The notes below the pieces were generated by a model. That model was given only the letters and a program-made list of their open reading frames with translations. It was not told the DNA's origin and searched no databases. Below are positions 50,733 to 59,042 of a stretch of DNA of 64,000 nt, in pieces (the stretch's first letter is position 1; each line of letters starts with the position of its first letter). The stretch spans positions 1,488,001 through 1,552,000 of the forward strand of contig NC_007516.1 in assembly GCF_000012625.1 (NCBI RefSeq), read 5' to 3'. A program made the translations under genes and the position numbers. The DNA comes from Synechococcus sp. CC9605. GTDB lineage: Bacteria > Cyanobacteriota > Cyanobacteriia > PCC-6307 > Cyanobiaceae.

Positions 50733-51139
50733 GCGTTCGAGTCCTTATCGACGGGCTGACCCGCAACGCAGCGGAATCTGTCGATGTTGTAGAGGCCACC
50801 AGCGATGCCGAACAGGATGCCGGTCTCACGGAAAGGAATGGTGAAGCTGTTGCCGATGCTCACCGACCACAGCCCTCCCCAACCGATCATCGCCGAGCCA
50901 AGAGAGGCAATGGCGAAGCCGACGCAGATGGTTCCGATGCGAGACCACGATCCGACCGGTCCGCTTCCGATGTCTTTGTAGCAAATGGAGGCAATGGAGG
51001 TGTTGTAGCCCGCAAGCACGACACCGCCGCCAAGCCATGAGACGAGAGCGCCTGGGAAGCCGTTGAAGCTCAAGAAGACACTCCAGATGAAAAGCACCAT
51101 GCCCACAAGCACGCGTGCTGATTGAAGGAACTGGACCAT
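50729..51139 (-). CDS. multi-pass small membrane protein
   Basis: A 136-residue membrane protein with about four hydrophobic helices: LVGMVLFIWSVFLSFNGFPGALVSWLGGGVVLAGY, IGTICVGFAIASLGSAMIGWGG and FRETGILFGIAGGLYNIDRF. Only two cysteines, no motif. It lies three bases after the 51143-51346 ORF on the same strand. Unknown function; could be a holin-like or small transporter, but nothing shows that. Confidence 0.55.
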   Translation of the reverse strand: MVQFLQSARVLVGMVLFIWSVFLSFNGFPGALVSWLGGGVVLAGYNTSIASICYKDIGSGPVGSWSRIGTICVGFAIASLGSAMIGWGGLWSVSIGNSFTIPFRETGILFGIAGGLYNIDRFRCVAGQPVDKDSNA

Positions 51140-51142
51140 TGA

Positions 51143-51346
51143 TCAGACCTCCTCGTAAGTGAAGGTCAACATCTCGTCCTCGTCGCCCTTGGAAGCCCTG
51201 AAGGCGAGCTCAACAAAGGAGCCAAGTTCGCACTGCAGATGGCCGCTGGTGGCGTTGCCGCCAAGGTCGCCGCCAACCACAAGAAAAATGCTCGCAAGGA
51301 GCTCGGTCTCGACGACTGAGTTGCCCTGCAACTCCAACTCACTCAT
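51143..51346 (-). CDS. small acidic protein, or relic read on the other strand
   Basis: The 67-residue minus-strand frame starts MSELELQGNSVVETELLASI and ends EDEMLTFTYEEV, has an ATG and a good distance to the next gene. The opposite strand of the same DNA has an open frame with no start codon that also looks coding, ending KFALQMAAGGVAAKVAANHK then KNARKELGLDD. Only one is likely real; I favour the minus strand because of its start and position. Confidence 0.4.
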   Translation of the reverse strand: MSELELQGNSVVETELLASIFLVVGGDLGGNATSGHLQCELGSFVELAFRASKGDEDEMLTFTYEEV

Positions 51347-51366
51347 TCACTGCCCAGGAGGCAGCC

Positions 51367-51756
51367 ATGAACTTCACCACACCTATCGCTCCCGTCTTCG
51401 CCGCAGCTCTTCTGCTCTCTCCTTTTGCTGAAGAACCTTCCAAAGCAGCAGCTCAAGTCAACGTCGGCACTCAATGGGAGTTCATCACTGACGCTGACGA
51501 CGGCACTCTCTACTTCGGTGGTCCCGTCACAAGGGTCGGAAACAACGCCGTTCTGCTCATCAAGTCGGTGAACGACCCCGAGCTTCCACCCGGAGAAGAA
51601 GACCAGTTCCGAATGGCCTTCAACTGCGCCAACAGGACGTACAAGAAGTCCAACGGCTGGGTAACGGTCGGCGAGAAAGGGACCGTCGGCTACCGCTGGT
51701 TCAAACACGCCTGCGGGGCAAGTCCTCTCAAGGTCTCTCGCACCGTTCAGGCCTGA
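51367..51756 (+). CDS. exported protein with two-strand/Cys domain, unknown
   Basis: A 129-residue exported protein with signal peptide MNFTTPIAPVFAAALLLSPF to about KAAAQ. The mature part is beta-rich: GTQWEFITDADDGTLYFGGPVTRVGNNAVLLIKSVND, then FRMAFNCANRTYKKSNGWVTVGEKGTVGYRWFKHACG, a Cys pair likely forming a disulfide. This pattern (phosphorylation-like EFIxD..., NCANRTY, ...ACG) is seen in small exported proteins of cyanobacteria and others. Preceded by the leader CAGGAGGCAGCC that the next two genes share. Confidence 0.6.
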   Translation: MNFTTPIAPVFAAALLLSPFAEEPSKAAAQVNVGTQWEFITDADDGTLYFGGPVTRVGNNAVLLIKSVNDPELPPGEEDQFRMAFNCANRTYKKSNGWVTVGEKGTVGYRWFKHACGASPLKVSRTVQA

Positions 51757-51789
51757 AGCCAAAACACTCACATTGCCCAGGAGGCACCA

Positions 51790-52080
51790 ATGAAACTCGT
51801 CAAGCGAATCGCCAAAGGAGCTGTCGGTACTGCAGGCGGCGTCGGAGTAGGCCTTGCCACAGGAGTGATGGCCGGAGCGATGAACGGAGTCCAACTGGGC
51901 ATTCCAGTCGGCTTTCTGTTCGGCTTCATCTCCTTCGCCACAGGCGGAGGTTTCCAAGGACTCCTGGCCTCTGTTCTCCTCACCATGTTCTGGTTCGGAG
52001 TGGCAGGCGGCATCCTGCTTGGCCTGTTCTTCGCCATCGCTGGAGGAGCCGCGGGCTCTACCTGGGGCAAGGACGACTAA
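51790..52080 (+). CDS. glycine-zipper membrane protein
   Basis: A 96-residue protein, nearly all membrane: GAVGTAGGVGVGLATGVMAG near 11-30, IPVGFLFGFISFATGGGFQG near 37-56, and VLLTMFWFGVAGGILLGLFF near 60-80. Gly/Ala spacing is zipper-like, suited to packing in a bilayer. The leader is CCCAGGAGGCACCA, as before the previous gene. Unknown role. Confidence 0.6.
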   Translation: MKLVKRIAKGAVGTAGGVGVGLATGVMAGAMNGVQLGIPVGFLFGFISFATGGGFQGLLASVLLTMFWFGVAGGILLGLFFAIAGGAAGSTWGKDD

Positions 52081-52194
52081 CTCCTCAGAGGCACAAAGAC
52101 GGAAGAAACCACTCGGCTGGGTGATTCAGAAACTGCTCAGCCGAAAGACCTTGGAAACACAGGGCACAGGAGGCCCACTACCCACGAGGCACCA

Positions 52195-52512
52195 ATGACC
52201 GACACCAACACCGAGACCACTCCCAAGAAGCGCATTCCCAACTGGGTCATTAGCGGAGGCACGCTCCTCCTCGTCTTCGGAGCTCTTCAAGTTCCCAAGG
52301 TCTGGCGAGCTGTCAACGCTGGCATCGAAGGAGGCGAGCACATCTGCCAGATGGCTTACGACGGCCACTCCTTCAAGAGCGCTGTCAAGAGCATGGAAGG
52401 CGACAAGCGCTTCAACTACCCGAAGCAGTACGAAGGCATCGCAAGGCAGGTGCTCTTCTCTGAGCTCAAGACCTGCCCACCACTAAAGAGCCAAATCGAA
52501 GCTCAGTCATGA
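52195..52512 (+). CDS. single-TM small protein, unknown
   Basis: A 105-residue protein: a polar start (MTDTNTETTPKKRIP), one membrane segment (NWVISGGTLLLVFGALQVP), then a soluble helical part with two cysteines (GIEGGEHICQMAYDGHSFKSA ... FSELKTCPPLKSQ). The leader CCACGAGGCACCA resembles those of the two genes before. A strong terminator follows. Confidence 0.55.
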   Translation: MTDTNTETTPKKRIPNWVISGGTLLLVFGALQVPKVWRAVNAGIEGGEHICQMAYDGHSFKSAVKSMEGDKRFNYPKQYEGIARQVLFSELKTCPPLKSQIEAQS

Positions 52513-52529
52513 GCCAAACCAACTCCGAC

Positions 52530-52565
52530 GCCCTGGTCTTCTGATGAAGGTCGGGGCTTCTTTGT
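52530..52565 (+). terminator. intrinsic terminator
   Basis: A 12-bp stem GCCCTGGTCTTC / GAAGGTCGGGGC (three wobble pairs) with the loop TGAT, then a T-rich tail (TTCTTTGTG). It ends the three-gene unit with shared leaders. Confidence 0.65.
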
Positions 52566-52622
52566 GTCTGCTCACAGGGGCTTGAGCGCACCCGCCAGAC
52601 TTGACCCAACGGATAAACACGC

Positions 52623-53135
52623 ATGTCATCCAAGAGAGCGAGGCTGGACATGCTTGTCGCCGAGTGCCGTCCTTCGTTCGTTGAAGCGGCGAGAAAGCTG
52701 CAAGAGAAGGAGTCCTGGGACTTCAACTGCCCGGTCGTTGTGATGGACGGACGCTCAGACGCAGTGAAGGTCTCGGTCATTGGAGTCGGCAGCGTCGCGA
52801 ACGTGGTGCCGGCGTCAGCAGCCATCGACAGCCCTGAGGTCAGGGAGTGGCTTGCCATCGCCACTGAGAAGGGAGCGGAGGTCGCCTTCGCTGAGATGTT
52901 CGACGGACCGGAAGACAGAGCCGAGAGGTTCAGTGAGGCCTACGACCGTCTTCGCGAAGAGCGGGAGAGCGGCATCAAAGGTCTGTGGTCCGCCGGTGAC
53001 CTGGCTGGGTTCGTGTCGAAAAGCCGTGCTGCTTACCCGAAAGCCCTTGGTGCCATTGCGGTTCTGCCCGGCGAGGGAGAGCAGAGCCACCACGTTCTGA
53101 CGTTTGAGAGCGAGGTCGAGAGCCTGCTCAGGTGA
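52623..53135 (+). CDS. 170-residue soluble protein of the element, unknown
   Basis: Soluble, acidic and helical, MSSKRARLDMLVAECRPSFV ... SGIKGLWSAGDLAGFVSKSRAAYPKALGAIAVLPGEGEQSHHVL. A central beta region, CPVVVMDGRSDAVKVSVIGVGSVANVVPAS, is followed by long helices (EVREWLAIATEKGAEVAFAEMF; RAERFSEAYDRLREERE). There is no HTH, nuclease or ATPase motif. It is the last gene before the right att site. Unknown function. Confidence 0.6.
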   Translation: MSSKRARLDMLVAECRPSFVEAARKLQEKESWDFNCPVVVMDGRSDAVKVSVIGVGSVANVVPASAAIDSPEVREWLAIATEKGAEVAFAEMFDGPEDRAERFSEAYDRLREERESGIKGLWSAGDLAGFVSKSRAAYPKALGAIAVLPGEGEQSHHVLTFESEVESLLR

Positions 53136-53218
53136 GCCTGGATGAGCCGGGAGGCCGTGACACAGTTGTGCCACATCGAATAATAAGCGCCGAGAAACCT
53201 TGATGAGACTGGCTTGCT

Positions 53219-53239
53219 TCAGCCTGGATAACCCGAAGG
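53219..53239. repeat. putative attR core
   Basis: TCAGCCTGGATAACCCGAAG plus G, forming the last codons of the gene below (PSGYPG-stop on the minus strand). Direct repeat of 46796-46816. Confidence 0.65.
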
Positions 53240-53773
53240 CAAACTAATCCAGCCCTGAGCCAGCGCCAGAGACGTGAGCAGTTCGCCGGCGATCATCACC
53301 ACGGCCAATCCAGCCAAGAGCTGATACGTCCAAGGCGGCGTGAGTCGGCCGATGCCCTTGGTCGACACAGAAGTGTTGGCGGCCAGCAGATCCAGGAATC
53401 GATCGAAGCGCTCGATGCGTTGCGGCAGGAGCTGGTGGCGCAGATCGGCTGCCTTCACGTAGTACACCGTTCCCCCCTGACTGGTACCAACGGGAACCAG
53501 GGCCCGAATGTCCTGCCAACGCATGGACCAGCCGCGCCGCAGCAACCAGCGAATCCAGGCGGGGTAACGCACTTGGATGCCTTCTGCATCGGTCTCCACC
53601 CGTTCACTCAACAGACCGATCACCAACACCAAGCCCAGCAGAAGCCCTGCCACCATCATCCAGCGCGACTCCGCAGGGGCGAGCAACGGCAAGGGCAGCA
53701 CCAAGGCCCCATAGAGGCTGAGCAGGGTGAAGCGGATCAGGGGCGATAGCCCGAAGCGTTCGATGCCGTTCAT
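53219..53773 (-). CDS. PH-like membrane protein, integration target
   Basis: A 184-residue protein: two membrane helices at the start (PLIRFTLLSLYGALVLPLPL; ESRWMMVAGLLLGLVLVIGL), a soluble domain resembling a bacterial PH domain (RVETDAEGIQVRYPAWIRWLLRRGWSMRWQDIRALVPVG ... YYVKAADLRHQLLPQRIERFDRFLDLL), and another membrane segment near the end. Its last codons are the attachment repeat, so the insertion keeps the reading frame intact. It overlaps the next gene by four bases. Confidence 0.75.
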   Translation of the reverse strand: MNGIERFGLSPLIRFTLLSLYGALVLPLPLLAPAESRWMMVAGLLLGLVLVIGLLSERVETDAEGIQVRYPAWIRWLLRRGWSMRWQDIRALVPVGTSQGGTVYYVKAADLRHQLLPQRIERFDRFLDLLAANTSVSTKGIGRLTPPWTYQLLAGLAVVMIAGELLTSLALAQGWISLPSGYPG

Positions 53774-54054
53774 CGGTCGTCCGGAGAACCGGGCAGCGGT
53801 TCAATCAGTTCAGACGGTTGGTAGCGGCCGCCAAACACCTCCTGTTCACGTCCTTTCCAGAACTGACCGAGCCGCATCAGATCGGCATGGGCCTCCTGCA
53901 CCTTTTCGAGGTACAGCTGAGGATCCATCGAGTCCTTGGCTTCCTTGAGCTTCTTAAGCCGAAGCATCTGCAGATTCCAGGGCTTGGTCAGCTCACCCCT
54001 CTGCTCGAGGTAGCGGGCCAGATCGTCCGACGACGGCTGAAACTCAGGCGGCAT
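53770..54054 (-). CDS. small conserved helical protein, unknown
   Basis: A 94-residue soluble protein (MPPEFQPSSDDLARYLEQRG ... SELIEPLPGSPDD), mostly helical with a basic centre (LQMLRLKKLKEAKDSMDPQLYLEKVQEAHADLMRLGQFWKGRE). Seen next to the PH-like gene with an ATGA overlap, so they are likely co-translated. I cannot name a function. Confidence 0.65.
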   Translation of the reverse strand: MPPEFQPSSDDLARYLEQRGELTKPWNLQMLRLKKLKEAKDSMDPQLYLEKVQEAHADLMRLGQFWKGREQEVFGGRYQPSELIEPLPGSPDDR

Positions 54055-54089
54055 CCCAACTCCTAGGAGCGATCACGCTAGGCAGAAGA

Positions 54090-55646
54090 TCAGGCCGGCA
54101 GTGCCCAGTGGTTCAGGCCAAGGTCGGCCCCAACACGATGGGCACAGGCAAACCCACTGAAGGCCACAGCATTGAGGCCCTGGCCGGGGAAACAGGAATC
54201 ACCAACGCAGTAGAGGTTTTTCAGGCCCGTGCGGTTGAACGGCATCGGCAGCAATCCCGGCAGTTGCATGGCCGGAATCGGGCCGTAGCTGCCTTGAAAG
54301 CGACCCAGAAAACGCCGGTGGCTGCGGGGCGTGCCGATTTCCTTGTGAGTGATGGCATCGGCGAGGCCGGGAAGGATCGCCTCCAGCCGCTGGATCAACC
54401 GTGCCGCATCGGCCTCCTTTTTCTCGCGGTACTGGCTGGGGGTCAGTCCTTGCCATGCCTCCATCGATGACGGCGTGAAGGTGTGAACGATGTGATGCCC
54501 CGCCGGGGCCAGATCCGGATCCAGCAGCGAGGGCATCGACACGAAGATCACCCCCTGTTCGTCCTCCATCCAGTTCCAGTCTTCGAGCAGGAGGTGATGG
54601 CAGTGGGTGCCCGCCGGAATCAGGTCAGCCCGAACCCCCAGATGCAGCGACAGGAACGAGGGCGAAGGCATATAACGCTTGCGCCAGAACTGCTCCTTGC
54701 CCGGCGTGTGGGCGGCATCCACCAGGGATTGGCCAGAGCGGTGCTGCTCATCACCCGCTCCGGAGAAGGTGTCCCAGCGGGTTGCATTGGAAATCACACG
54801 CTTGGCGCGGATGACCTCGCCATCGGCCAGCTTCACGCCAACCGCCTGATCGTTCTCGATCAACACCTCGGTGACTCGGGCCTTGTAGCGGATGGCTCCG
54901 CCGTGGCGTTCCAATCCCTTCACCAGCTTTTCGGCGATCACGCCGACGCCTCCTTTGGGGTAGTTGATCCCCCCCGCATGCCGATCGGAAAACACCATGC
55001 CGGCGTTGATCATCGGCGTGCGATCCGCCGGCATCACCGACCAGCAGAAACACTCGATATCGATGAACTTGAGCAGCTGCTCATCTTTGATGTGCTGGCG
55101 GGCCACCGCACCGACGTTGAAAGGCAGCCAGCGGGCCAGCCCAAGACAGGCCAGTGGTGCCTTGAAGAACACCTTGGTGAGATAAGCCGGATCCTCCAAC
55201 GAGAGAAGCGGCATGGCATCGAGGCAATTGAACACCTGCCAGCAGGTGTCGTAGAAGCGGCGGATCCCCTCAGCCTCATGGGGAAACCGCGCCGTGAGAT
55301 CGGCGATGAACTGCTCGTAGTCGCGATCCACGGCGATGCGCAGCCCACCGGGCATGTGGTACTCGAGCTGGGCAGAGTCAGGGATGGTATCGCAGTGCTC
55401 CCCCACATCAGCAAGGGCCCGGGTGAGCAGGTTGGTGAAACCCTTCTTGCCGAAGCCGAAGATCATCGAGGCCCCCACATCAAAGGTGTAGCCCTCGCGT
55501 CTGAAGGCACCGCCACTGCCACCCGGGATCAGATACCGCTCCAAGACGAGGGTCTTGGCTCCCTTGGCGGCCAACTGACTGGCGGTGACCAAACCACCGA
55601 TGCCGGAACCGATCACAACGGCATCCCACTGCTGGTTCTCGCTCAT
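54090..55646 (-). CDS. crtH: carotenoid (prolycopene) isomerase
   Basis: CrtH isomerises poly-cis-lycopene to all-trans-lycopene, in the dark branch of cyanobacterial carotenoid synthesis. The 518-residue FAD protein has the dinucleotide motif WDAVVIGSGIGGLVTASQLAAKG near 7-29, ERYLIPGGSGGAFRREGYTFDVGASMIFG near 36-64, HAGGINYPKGGVGVIAEKL near 215-233 and a C-terminal FAD segment GLKNLYCVGDSCFPGQGLNAVAFSG near 480. The length and motifs are typical of CrtH/CrtISO rather than CrtI desaturase. Confidence 0.93.
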   Translation of the reverse strand: MSENQQWDAVVIGSGIGGLVTASQLAAKGAKTLVLERYLIPGGSGGAFRREGYTFDVGASMIFGFGKKGFTNLLTRALADVGEHCDTIPDSAQLEYHMPGGLRIAVDRDYEQFIADLTARFPHEAEGIRRFYDTCWQVFNCLDAMPLLSLEDPAYLTKVFFKAPLACLGLARWLPFNVGAVARQHIKDEQLLKFIDIECFCWSVMPADRTPMINAGMVFSDRHAGGINYPKGGVGVIAEKLVKGLERHGGAIRYKARVTEVLIENDQAVGVKLADGEVIRAKRVISNATRWDTFSGAGDEQHRSGQSLVDAAHTPGKEQFWRKRYMPSPSFLSLHLGVRADLIPAGTHCHHLLLEDWNWMEDEQGVIFVSMPSLLDPDLAPAGHHIVHTFTPSSMEAWQGLTPSQYREKKEADAARLIQRLEAILPGLADAITHKEIGTPRSHRRFLGRFQGSYGPIPAMQLPGLLPMPFNRTGLKNLYCVGDSCFPGQGLNAVAFSGFACAHRVGADLGLNHWALPA

Positions 55647-55669
55647 GGCATCGCTTCTTTGGGGTGACG

Positions 55670-56635
55670 CTAAGGGGCCGTCTGCGGCCTTGGATCCTGG
55701 CGGTGGATCGGCGGCATCACTGTGAGGATCACCTCAGAACGCACCGGACGTCCGAGTTCGGCACTGCAGCGGGCATCAATGTGATGGCGCAGGCCATCAC
55801 TCACCCGACTTTCCATGGGCTGCAGCGGATTGATGTAGACCACGACAAAGGCCGTGCGGCCCAGCTGCTGCACCGTAAAAATCCATCATCTGCAGCTGAA
55901 GCCCCACCAGCTCCTGTATCAACACGATGCGTGTGCGCGGAGCACACCCGGGTCGGCGGCACAGCCCGCTGCCTGGGCCATGGCATCCCGCAACGCCGCC
56001 AGGGGTTCACGCAGCAGGGCCAGGCTCACCGCCAGCACCAGCAGGGCATCGGTGATCGGCGCAATTGCAGACAAGGGCGTTGCCAAGAGCAGCGGCGACG
56101 CCAGCAGGGCCAGACCGGTGGCCAGGGTGATAACGGCATCGATCCGGGCATTGCGGGCCTAGGTGAGCAGCAGCAGCGACACCCGCCCCGTGCGGCGCCA
56201 ATCGCGACGGTGCCGCCAGGCCAGCAGTCCACACAGCGCTGTCATCAGCGCGGTGTAGAGCGCCACCGGTTCCAGATGCAGCGGCGCAATGCTGCTTCCG
56301 CGCCACCAATCGATCAAGGTGGAGCAGGAGCTGCCGACGCTAAAGCCGATCACCCCGAGCAGCACCAGGGAGCGAAACAGCACTTACAGGGCTTCCTGGC
56401 CTTCGTAGCCGTAGGGCCAGGCTCGATCCGGCGGCCGCACCACGTTGCGGCTGATGCGACTGGCAATCAAGGACGACCCCACCAAAACGGCGGAATACAG
56501 GCCGTCCAAGAGCAGGGCCGAGGATCCGGTGAGCACACTGGCGGAAAACCCGGCCAAGGCCATCACTGCATTGGCTCCAACCCCGAAGCGCAGAGAGCGC
56601 TGTTCGATCCGGCGAGCCTCCGCAGGGGTTGTCAT
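55670..56635 (-). pseudogene. decayed cation diffusion facilitator (CDF) transporter
   Basis: The first piece (56384-56635) gives a normal CDF start: [20 protein letters not shown] ... LAGFSASVLTGSSALLLDGLYSAVLVGSSLIASRISR. A stop at 56384 (CTG TAA) interrupts it, the next piece (56159-56383) continues the membrane region and ends at TAG, followed by ARNARIDAVITLATG. Later parts sit in changing frames, and the last fragment (55670-55873), QQLGRTAFVVVYINPLQPME ..., has the expected cytoplasmic-domain feel. At least two stops and one or more frameshifts are needed. A divalent metal exporter has been lost, or the assembly has errors here. Confidence 0.75.
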
Positions 56636-58002
56636 GCCGTCACGGTCTCCGGTTGGAGAGCCCGCATCGGCTCCAGATCCTGCAGGGCACGGTCGCGATA
56701 GGCGCCATAGCGCGCTCGCTTATCGCGAATGCGTTCCGGCAGATCCGGCAACAGACCGAAATTGGGGGGCATCGGCTGGAATTTGGCCGTTGGTGCCTCG
56801 CTGACGAAATGGGTGAGGGCTCCACTCATGCAGGTGGCCGGCAGGTCGATGGGCTCCAGGCCCAGGGCCAACCGGGCCGCATTGGTGCCGGCCAACCAGC
56901 CACCGGCCACGGCGGCGGCATAGCCCTCGGTTCCGGTGATCTGGCCTGCCGCCAGGAGGTTGGGCCGCTGGCGGAACTGCAGGGTGGGCTGCAGAAGCTG
57001 AGGCGACTCCAGGAAGGTGTTGCGGTGCATCACCCCGAAGCGCACAAATTCCGCCTGGCCCAGCCCGGGGATCATCTGCAGAACGCGCTTCTGCTCACCC
57101 CATTTGAGGTTCGTCTGGAAACCCACCAGATTCCAGAGACGACCGTCCTTGTCTTCCTGCCGAAGCTGCACCACGGCGTAGGCGCGCTTGGCCCGACGTA
57201 CATCGCGATCGTTCACATCGCCCCAACGGGGATCCCAGAGCCCGATCGGCTTCAGGGGGCCATAACGCATGGTGTCTTCACCACGACGCGCCAACTCCTC
57301 AATCGGGAGGCAGCCTTCAAAGAAAGTGGCGTCGTTCTTGTCGAAGTCTTTGAGTTCCGCCTGTTCCGCCTCCAGCAGGGCCTGGCGGAAGGCCAGGTAC
57401 TGCTCCTTGTCCATCGGACAGTTGATGTAGTCCGCATCTCCCTTGTCGTAGCGGCTGGCGCGGAAGGCCACCGACAGATCGATGCTGTCCCCATGCACGA
57501 TCGGGCTGGCCGCATCAAAGAAGTGGCAGTCGGCGCGGCCGGTGAACTGGCGCAGATCCTCCGCCAACGGTTCACTTGTGAGCGGCCCCGTCGCCAAAAC
57601 GGTGATCGCATTTTCCGGCGGCAAATTTTGCTGCTCGCGCCGTTCAATCGTGACCAGGGGGTGCTGGTCGAGAGCTTCGGTCAGGGCAGCGCTGTAGCGA
57701 CCGCGGTCAACAGCCAAGGCTCCGCCGGCCGGCACAGCGTGGGTGTCGGCCGTGCCGATCACCAACGAGCCAAGCCTGCGCAGCTCCTCCTGCAATAAGC
57801 CAGCAGCACGGTCGCTGCTCAGTGCGCCAAAGCTGTTGCTGCATACCAATTCAGCGAAATCGCTGCTGTGGTGTGCTGGGGAGCGCCGAATCGGGCGCAT
57901 CTCCACAAGGGTGACCGCAACCCCTGCACGGGCGACCTGCCAAGCAGCCTCAGTGCCGGCAAGACCAGCACCAAGAACGGTGACATGGGGAGATTGAGAC
58001 AA
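56632..58002 (-). CDS. trmFO: methylenetetrahydrofolate-tRNA-(uracil-5-)-methyltransferase
   Basis: TrmFO makes 5-methyluridine-54 in tRNA with folate and FAD. The 456-residue protein has the FAD motif [21 protein letters not shown] near 7-27, then [26 protein letters not shown] near 33-58, [44 protein letters not shown] near 280-325, and [26 protein letters not shown] near 350, all family-specific. It overlaps the start of the CDF relic by four bases. Confidence 0.96.
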   Translation of the reverse strand: MSQSPHVTVLGAGLAGTEAAWQVARAGVAVTLVEMRPIRRSPAHHSSDFAELVCSNSFGALSSDRAAGLLQEELRRLGSLVIGTADTHAVPAGGALAVDRGRYSAALTEALDQHPLVTIERREQQNLPPENAITVLATGPLTSEPLAEDLRQFTGRADCHFFDAASPIVHGDSIDLSVAFRASRYDKGDADYINCPMDKEQYLAFRQALLEAEQAELKDFDKNDATFFEGCLPIEELARRGEDTMRYGPLKPIGLWDPRWGDVNDRDVRRAKRAYAVVQLRQEDKDGRLWNLVGFQTNLKWGEQKRVLQMIPGLGQAEFVRFGVMHRNTFLESPQLLQPTLQFRQRPNLLAAGQITGTEGYAAAVAGGWLAGTNAARLALGLEPIDLPATCMSGALTHFVSEAPTAKFQPMPPNFGLLPDLPERIRDKRARYGAYRDRALQDLEPMRALQPETVTA

Positions 58003-58049
58003 CCAGCTGCATCAAGCAAACTTCAGCCTACGAAGCTCGCTTGCCTGAA

Positions 58050-58262
58050 TCAGGCGCGGCTGCGCTTGAGCATCAGCTGCAGCTGACCCACTGCCGCACG
58101 GCCAATGTTGAAAGCAGCCCAGCTGACAGCTGCCAGGATCGGGGCAACCACCAGGAACAGGCGGGCATCGATACCCAAAACCTGGCCCGTTGTGATCACG
58201 CTGAAGGCCGAGTAACCGACGATCACCAGGATGAGGACCAGACCGATGGCAACTCGGACCAT
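58050..58262 (-). CDS. psbY: PsbY-like photosystem II protein with extra N-terminal TM helix
   Basis: The C-terminal 40 residues, IDARLFLVVAPILAAVSWAA then FNIGRAAVGQLQLMLKRSR, match the single-helix PSII subunit PsbY (ARVxVxxxPxLxAxxWAxFNIGxAAxxQ). The open frame starts earlier, at ATG 58262, and adds a second helix (IGLVLILVIVGYSAFSVITT). Bacterial PsbY is usually about 40 residues, so either the protein is a two-helix form or the true start is an internal GTG or TTG. It lies between trmFO and the carbonic-anhydrase-like gene. Confidence 0.72.
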   Translation of the reverse strand: MVRVAIGLVLILVIVGYSAFSVITTGQVLGIDARLFLVVAPILAAVSWAAFNIGRAAVGQLQLMLKRSRA

Positions 58263-58365
58263 TCTTGAAAACAGAAATCTGTGCCGCCGATCTTACGGAC
58301 TTCTCCGTTGATCCCACGACCTTCCTTGAAAGCTGATCGAATTCGCAGCAATCAAAGGAGTGCGT

Positions 58366-58878
58366 TCAAGGCCTGATCTGGGCGTGGGAGGCCGCCAATT
58401 GCGCGTAGCGCCGGGCATGGCAGCGCTGTTGGTCAATCGCCTCAGGCGACAACTCCCGCTTCACCGCCGCTGGCATGCCCATCACCAGGGTTCCGGGAGG
58501 AACATCCTTGGTGACAACAGATCCAGCAGCCACCAGGGCGCCAGCACCGACTGTGACGCCATTGAGAACGATGGCCCCAATTCCCACCAGGCATCCATCT
58601 TCAATCGTGGCGCCATGGATCACGGCCCTGTGCCCCACGGTGACGTCGGCACCGATGCGCACCGGCTGCCCCGGATCGCCATGGAGCACGGCACCGTCTT
58701 GAACATTGCTGCCCGCACCGATGCTGATCTGCTCGAGATCGCCGCGTGCAACCGCCGTGGGCCAGAGGCTGCTGCCCGCTGCCATCTGCACATCACCGAT
58801 CACGACGGCGGATTCAGCAACCCAGGCGGCGGCATCGATCTGGGGATCGGGCCAGGGCTTGGAGCCAGTCATGGCCAT
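58366..58878 (-). CDS. gamma-carbonic-anhydrase-like hexapeptide-repeat protein
   Basis: A 170-residue left-handed beta-helix protein (YrdA/CcaA-gamma type). Hexapeptide repeats run through most of it: [95 protein letters not shown]. Metal-ligand His residues are in [16 protein letters not shown]. Catalysis is unproven; many relatives are inactive. The end is a short helix. Confidence 0.87.
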   Translation of the reverse strand: MAMTGSKPWPDPQIDAAAWVAESAVVIGDVQMAAGSSLWPTAVARGDLEQISIGAGSNVQDGAVLHGDPGQPVRIGADVTVGHRAVIHGATIEDGCLVGIGAIVLNGVTVGAGALVAAGSVVTKDVPPGTLVMGMPAAVKRELSPEAIDQQRCHARRYAQLAASHAQIRP

Positions 58879-58957
58879 GGTTCAGCAGCCACCAGTTTCT
58901 CCGGCGACCTGAGTGATAACCTCATTTGGTGCCGAAATGGCATGACCAAGCGGGCAC

Positions 58958-59029
58958 GGGTCGCTAGCTCAGCGGTAGAGCATCCGGCTTTTAACCGGCT
59001 GGTCCTGAGTTCGAATCTCAGGCGACCCA
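58958..59029 (+). tRNA. trnK: tRNA-Lys (TTT)
   Basis: A 72-nt cloverleaf: acceptor GGGTCGC / GCGACCC, D-arm GCTCAGCGGTAGAGC, anticodon loop CTTTTAA (anticodon TTT), T-arm CTGAG TTCGAAT CTCAG, discriminator A. The bottom pair of the anticodon stem (T-C) is a mismatch, otherwise normal. No CCA is encoded. Confidence 0.95.
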
Positions 59030-59042
59030 TATCAACTATTTG

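Larger units (their letters stand above)
46796..53239. mobile_element. tyrosine-recombinase element inserted at a gene 3' end
   Basis: The 6.4-kb element is bounded by a 21-bp direct repeat (20/21 identical) whose right copy is the last codons of the membrane gene at 53219. The integrase is next to the left copy, the usual layout. Cargo includes a zinc-type small protein, a possible small RNA, an HTH protein, several small membrane or secreted proteins, and a 170-residue unknown. Arm-like repeats (TTGTGCCACATCGA at 46873 and 53166) lie just inside each end. No replication or phage structural gene is seen, so it may be a defective or satellite-like island. Confidence 0.7.

Noticed and set aside
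54483-55667. 394-residue plus-strand open frame opposite crtH
   Set aside because: CrtH FAD motifs are on the minus strand; the plus frame is unstructured.
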